This document shows, in pieces, positions 24,745 through 26,283 of a DNA stretch of 26,283 nt. Position 1 is the stretch's first letter; each line of letters begins with the position of its first letter. Location: assembly GCA_045540275.1 (NCBI GenBank), contig JAZQGX010000105.1, positions 1-26,283 on the forward strand. Reading direction: 5' to 3'. The position numbers were made by a program, and so were the translations under genes. Below the pieces are notes generated by a model, which saw only the letters and a list, made by a program, of their open reading frames with translations, had not been told where the DNA came from and made no database searches. The DNA is from RGIG8368 sp045540275 (GTDB taxonomy: Bacteria > Verrucomicrobiota > Kiritimatiellia > RFP12 > UBA1067).

Positions 24745-25485
24745 ATGTCGCAGAGCGATGCAGAAATGTCCGGAACCTGGAGTTCCGGCCGGAAAATATG
24801 GGTTGCGGCTTCGGCCGCAACCATATTGGCTTTAGTTCTTGGCGTCTTGTTCTTGGTTCCTACGCACGATACGGTGATGCGTTATGCGGTCATGGCGGAA
24901 AAGTTCGCCGAGGGCAACTGGCAGGAGGCGTTTCATCCGCGTTTCGGGGTGGGCATGAGTTTTCTCGCCGGACTCGTCGTGGCAACAACCGGTATTGACG
25001 GCCTGACCGCTTGTACCGTCGTGTCAATGCTGGCATGGGGACTGACGATCGTTCCGTTATTCTACTTTGTGCGTTGCCTTTTCGGCGAATTTACAGCATG
25101 GATAGCCGTGGTTTTGTATCTGGTTTGCCCCATTCCGATGCTTTGGGGTTTTCAAGGACTTCGCGACACCTTCCGGTTTCTCGGTTTTACCTGCGCGCTT
25201 GCCGGTATCTTCGGAAGATGTTCAAAAGAATATCCATCCTCAGGGCTTCTGCCGATGCTGTCGGGCGTGCTGATGCTCTGTGTGTTCAGGGGGGATACCA
25301 TTCTTGCCGGGATGCTGTTGCTCGCCTTCTATGCGGTACTCGACCGTTTTGGACGAAACACCTGGATTTGCGCGGCAAGTGCGCTGCTCTTTTTGCAGGC
25401 GCCATGTTTTATGGTGTGGAAATGGACGGGCTGGTGGCTGCCGGCGCCGCAGTATGTGGCGTTTATCAAAAAGATAATGGAGTAA
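24745..25485 (+). CDS. GT-C/PMT-like membrane glycosyltransferase, N-terminal part
   Basis: This is a 246-aa product with AAAGGA about 8 nt before its ATG, 13 nt after the giant protein gene. It has a short soluble N-terminus, then about seven hydrophobic segments. The first loop, THDTVMRYAVMAEKFAEGNW, resembles the acidic lumenal loop of GT-C enzymes of the ArnT/PMT/GT39 sort, which move sugars from lipid carriers to proteins or lipids. The arrangement GVGMSFLAGLVV, then GLRDTFRFLGFTCALAG is also typical. It ends at a TAA (25483-25485), and the next open segment continues in the same frame. Together they make about 500 aa, the size of one GT-C enzyme, so this may be the front half of a broken or split gene. 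Confidence 0.7.
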   Translation: MSQSDAEMSGTWSSGRKIWVAASAATILALVLGVLFLVPTHDTVMRYAVMAEKFAEGNWQEAFHPRFGVGMSFLAGLVVATTGIDGLTACTVVSMLAWGLTIVPLFYFVRCLFGEFTAWIAVVLYLVCPIPMLWGFQGLRDTFRFLGFTCALAGIFGRCSKEYPSSGLLPMLSGVLMLCVFRGDTILAGMLLLAFYAVLDRFGRNTWICAASALLFLQAPCFMVWKWTGWWLPAPQYVAFIKKIME

Positions 25486-25488
25486 ATC

Positions 25489-26253
25489 ATGTTGGACAAC
25501 CCGTGGTTTTCCGCCTTTACGATGGCGCACTACATGTACTACGCCTTTTTCGCATGGGCTGTGATATTGGTGCGTCTTGCGACGCGTCGTTTCACCCGCG
25601 CCGAGTTTTTGCTGCTCGCGATTTTTCTGGCCGGCATTGCTTTGCAGATTTTCCAGCTTTCGTTCGAGGGCGGGAAATACACTTCGTTTTCGCAGATGGA
25701 CAATTCCAGTGATCAGCGCTATTTCGGTTCCATGGCGGTTTGCCTTTGGGCGTGGGCGGCGGTGGGACTCGCCGATTTGTGCCGTATGCGCGGCATTGCC
25801 GGTCTGTGTTTCAGGATCTCCTCGGTCATCGCCATCGGTGCGGTTCTGATATGCGAGACCTATTCGTATCTTTCGCACATGTATACCCGCGGTTTCGGAC
25901 GCGATGCAATGGTTGCCGCCGAGCGCATAGCTCCCAAGATCAAGGCCGATTATGCCGGACCGTCATGCTATAGCGATATCAAGTATTCGCTGAAAGAATA
26001 TTATACCGCCAGGCGCCCGGTCGTTTTTTCCAATTTCGGCGCAGCGGCGTGGGCGGTAGAGGGACAGGCCGAAGGACCGAACTGGGGAATTTATCCCAAT
26101 CCCCCCGATTATCTTTTTATGAATATGACCCGCGGCGGTTATGCCCAAGGGGGGAAGCGGTTCAAACCCTCCGATTTCGAATTTGTCGCGGAAACCAGGG
26201 GCACGGTCTGCCGTTGGAGGCTTTTCCGCCGCAAAGGCGTGCCGCACAACTGA
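25489..26253 (+). CDS. C-terminal part of the split GT-C-like membrane protein
   Basis: This is a 254-aa product in the same frame as the preceding gene, separated only by TAA plus one ATC codon. GGAG (25479-25482) lies 6 nt before the ATG, so re-initiation is feasible and the pair may work as two subunits. It has about four hydrophobic segments (AHYMYYAFFAWAVILV, FLLLAIFLAGIALQIF, SMAVCLWAWAAVGLAD and ISSVIAIGAVLICETY). A soluble C-terminal region follows (about 145-254: CYSDIKYSLKEYYTARRPV and so on), as in GT-C proteins with an extracytoplasmic tail. A nonsense mutation or assembly error in one 500-aa gene is equally possible. Confidence 0.65.
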   Translation: MLDNPWFSAFTMAHYMYYAFFAWAVILVRLATRRFTRAEFLLLAIFLAGIALQIFQLSFEGGKYTSFSQMDNSSDQRYFGSMAVCLWAWAAVGLADLCRMRGIAGLCFRISSVIAIGAVLICETYSYLSHMYTRGFGRDAMVAAERIAPKIKADYAGPSCYSDIKYSLKEYYTARRPVVFSNFGAAAWAVEGQAEGPNWGIYPNPPDYLFMNMTRGGYAQGGKRFKPSDFEFVAETRGTVCRWRLFRRKGVPHN

Positions 26254-26263
26254 CGGTTGTTTT

Positions 26264-26283
26264 ATGAATAACGGACGCGCCAG
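26264..26283 (+). CDS. possible start of a further gene, cut by window end
   Basis: An ATG at 26264, 10 nt after the previous stop, opens MNNGRA and runs off the window. The spacing fits the operon style, but there is no clear ribosome-binding site and too little sequence to judge. Confidence 0.3.

Noticed and set aside
25483..25485. Reassigned TAA codon joining the two GT-C halves
   Set aside because: TAA ends other intact genes here (GH2, GH78, the Cys-rich protein), so recoding is not supported; mutation, true split or sequence error remain.
1..26283. CRISPR arrays, insertion sequences, tRNA or rRNA genes
   Set aside because: I saw no regularly spaced direct repeats, transposase motifs, terminal inverted repeats or tRNA/rRNA-like stretches on either strand.

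Overview
This window is a 26.3-kb, moderately GC-rich bacterial segment in which every supported gene reads on the + strand. No marker fixes the taxonomy. Three things suggest a gut-type PVC-superphylum bacterium (Lentisphaerota/Kiritimatiellota-like): several exported glycoside hydrolases, a very large secreted protein with thioredoxin-like and Calx-beta domains plus C-terminal beta modules of a kind I associate with that group, and ftsH-folP followed directly by cdaA-cdaR. That placement is inference.

Region A (1-6558) is a housekeeping and signalling string with touching or overlapping genes: the 3' part of ftsH, folP (dihydropteroate synthase), cdaA (diadenylate cyclase), cdaR (YbbR-domain partner), a small lipoprotein, rlmN (23S rRNA/tRNA methyltransferase) and a histidine kinase with no sensor domain and a degenerate receiver-like tail. 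Most junctions are ATGA-type overlaps, which implies co-translation. No glmM follows cdaR.

Region B (6545-17543) continues without a terminator into a glycan/peptide utilisation cluster. It contains an exported GH2 beta-galactosidase, a lipoprotein GH78 alpha-L-rhamnosidase, a multipass DUF5009/HGSNAT-like membrane acyltransferase candidate, a secreted M28 protein resembling glutaminyl cyclase, a sodium:neurotransmitter-symporter family transporter and a secreted CE7 acetyl esterase. A good intrinsic terminator closes it at about 17506-17543. The enzymes suggest breakdown of an acetylated polysaccharide containing galactose and rhamnose. No SusC/SusD pair or recognisable sugar porter is present.

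Region C (17558-26283) starts with a tRNA-dihydrouridine synthase and a 322-bp intergenic region holding a near-consensus sigma-70 promoter with an A-rich upstream element and a potentially folded 5' UTR. This promoter drives a small cysteine-rich secreted protein of unknown function whose codon use suggests very high expression, closed by a strong terminator. Next come a parvulin-type (PpiC/SurA-like) lipoprotein, a 1325-residue secreted protein with two CxxC thioredoxin-like domains, a Calx-beta domain and further beta modules, and then a GT-C/PMT-like membrane glycosyltransferase that appears split in two by an in-frame TAA. An abundant Cys-rich exported protein, a prolyl isomerase, a two-domain thiol protein and a glycosyltransferase together make the best candidate here for an undescribed system for folding or decorating a surface protein. 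That link rests on position and domain content only. I see no tRNA or rRNA genes, CRISPR arrays, insertion sequences or phage genes.
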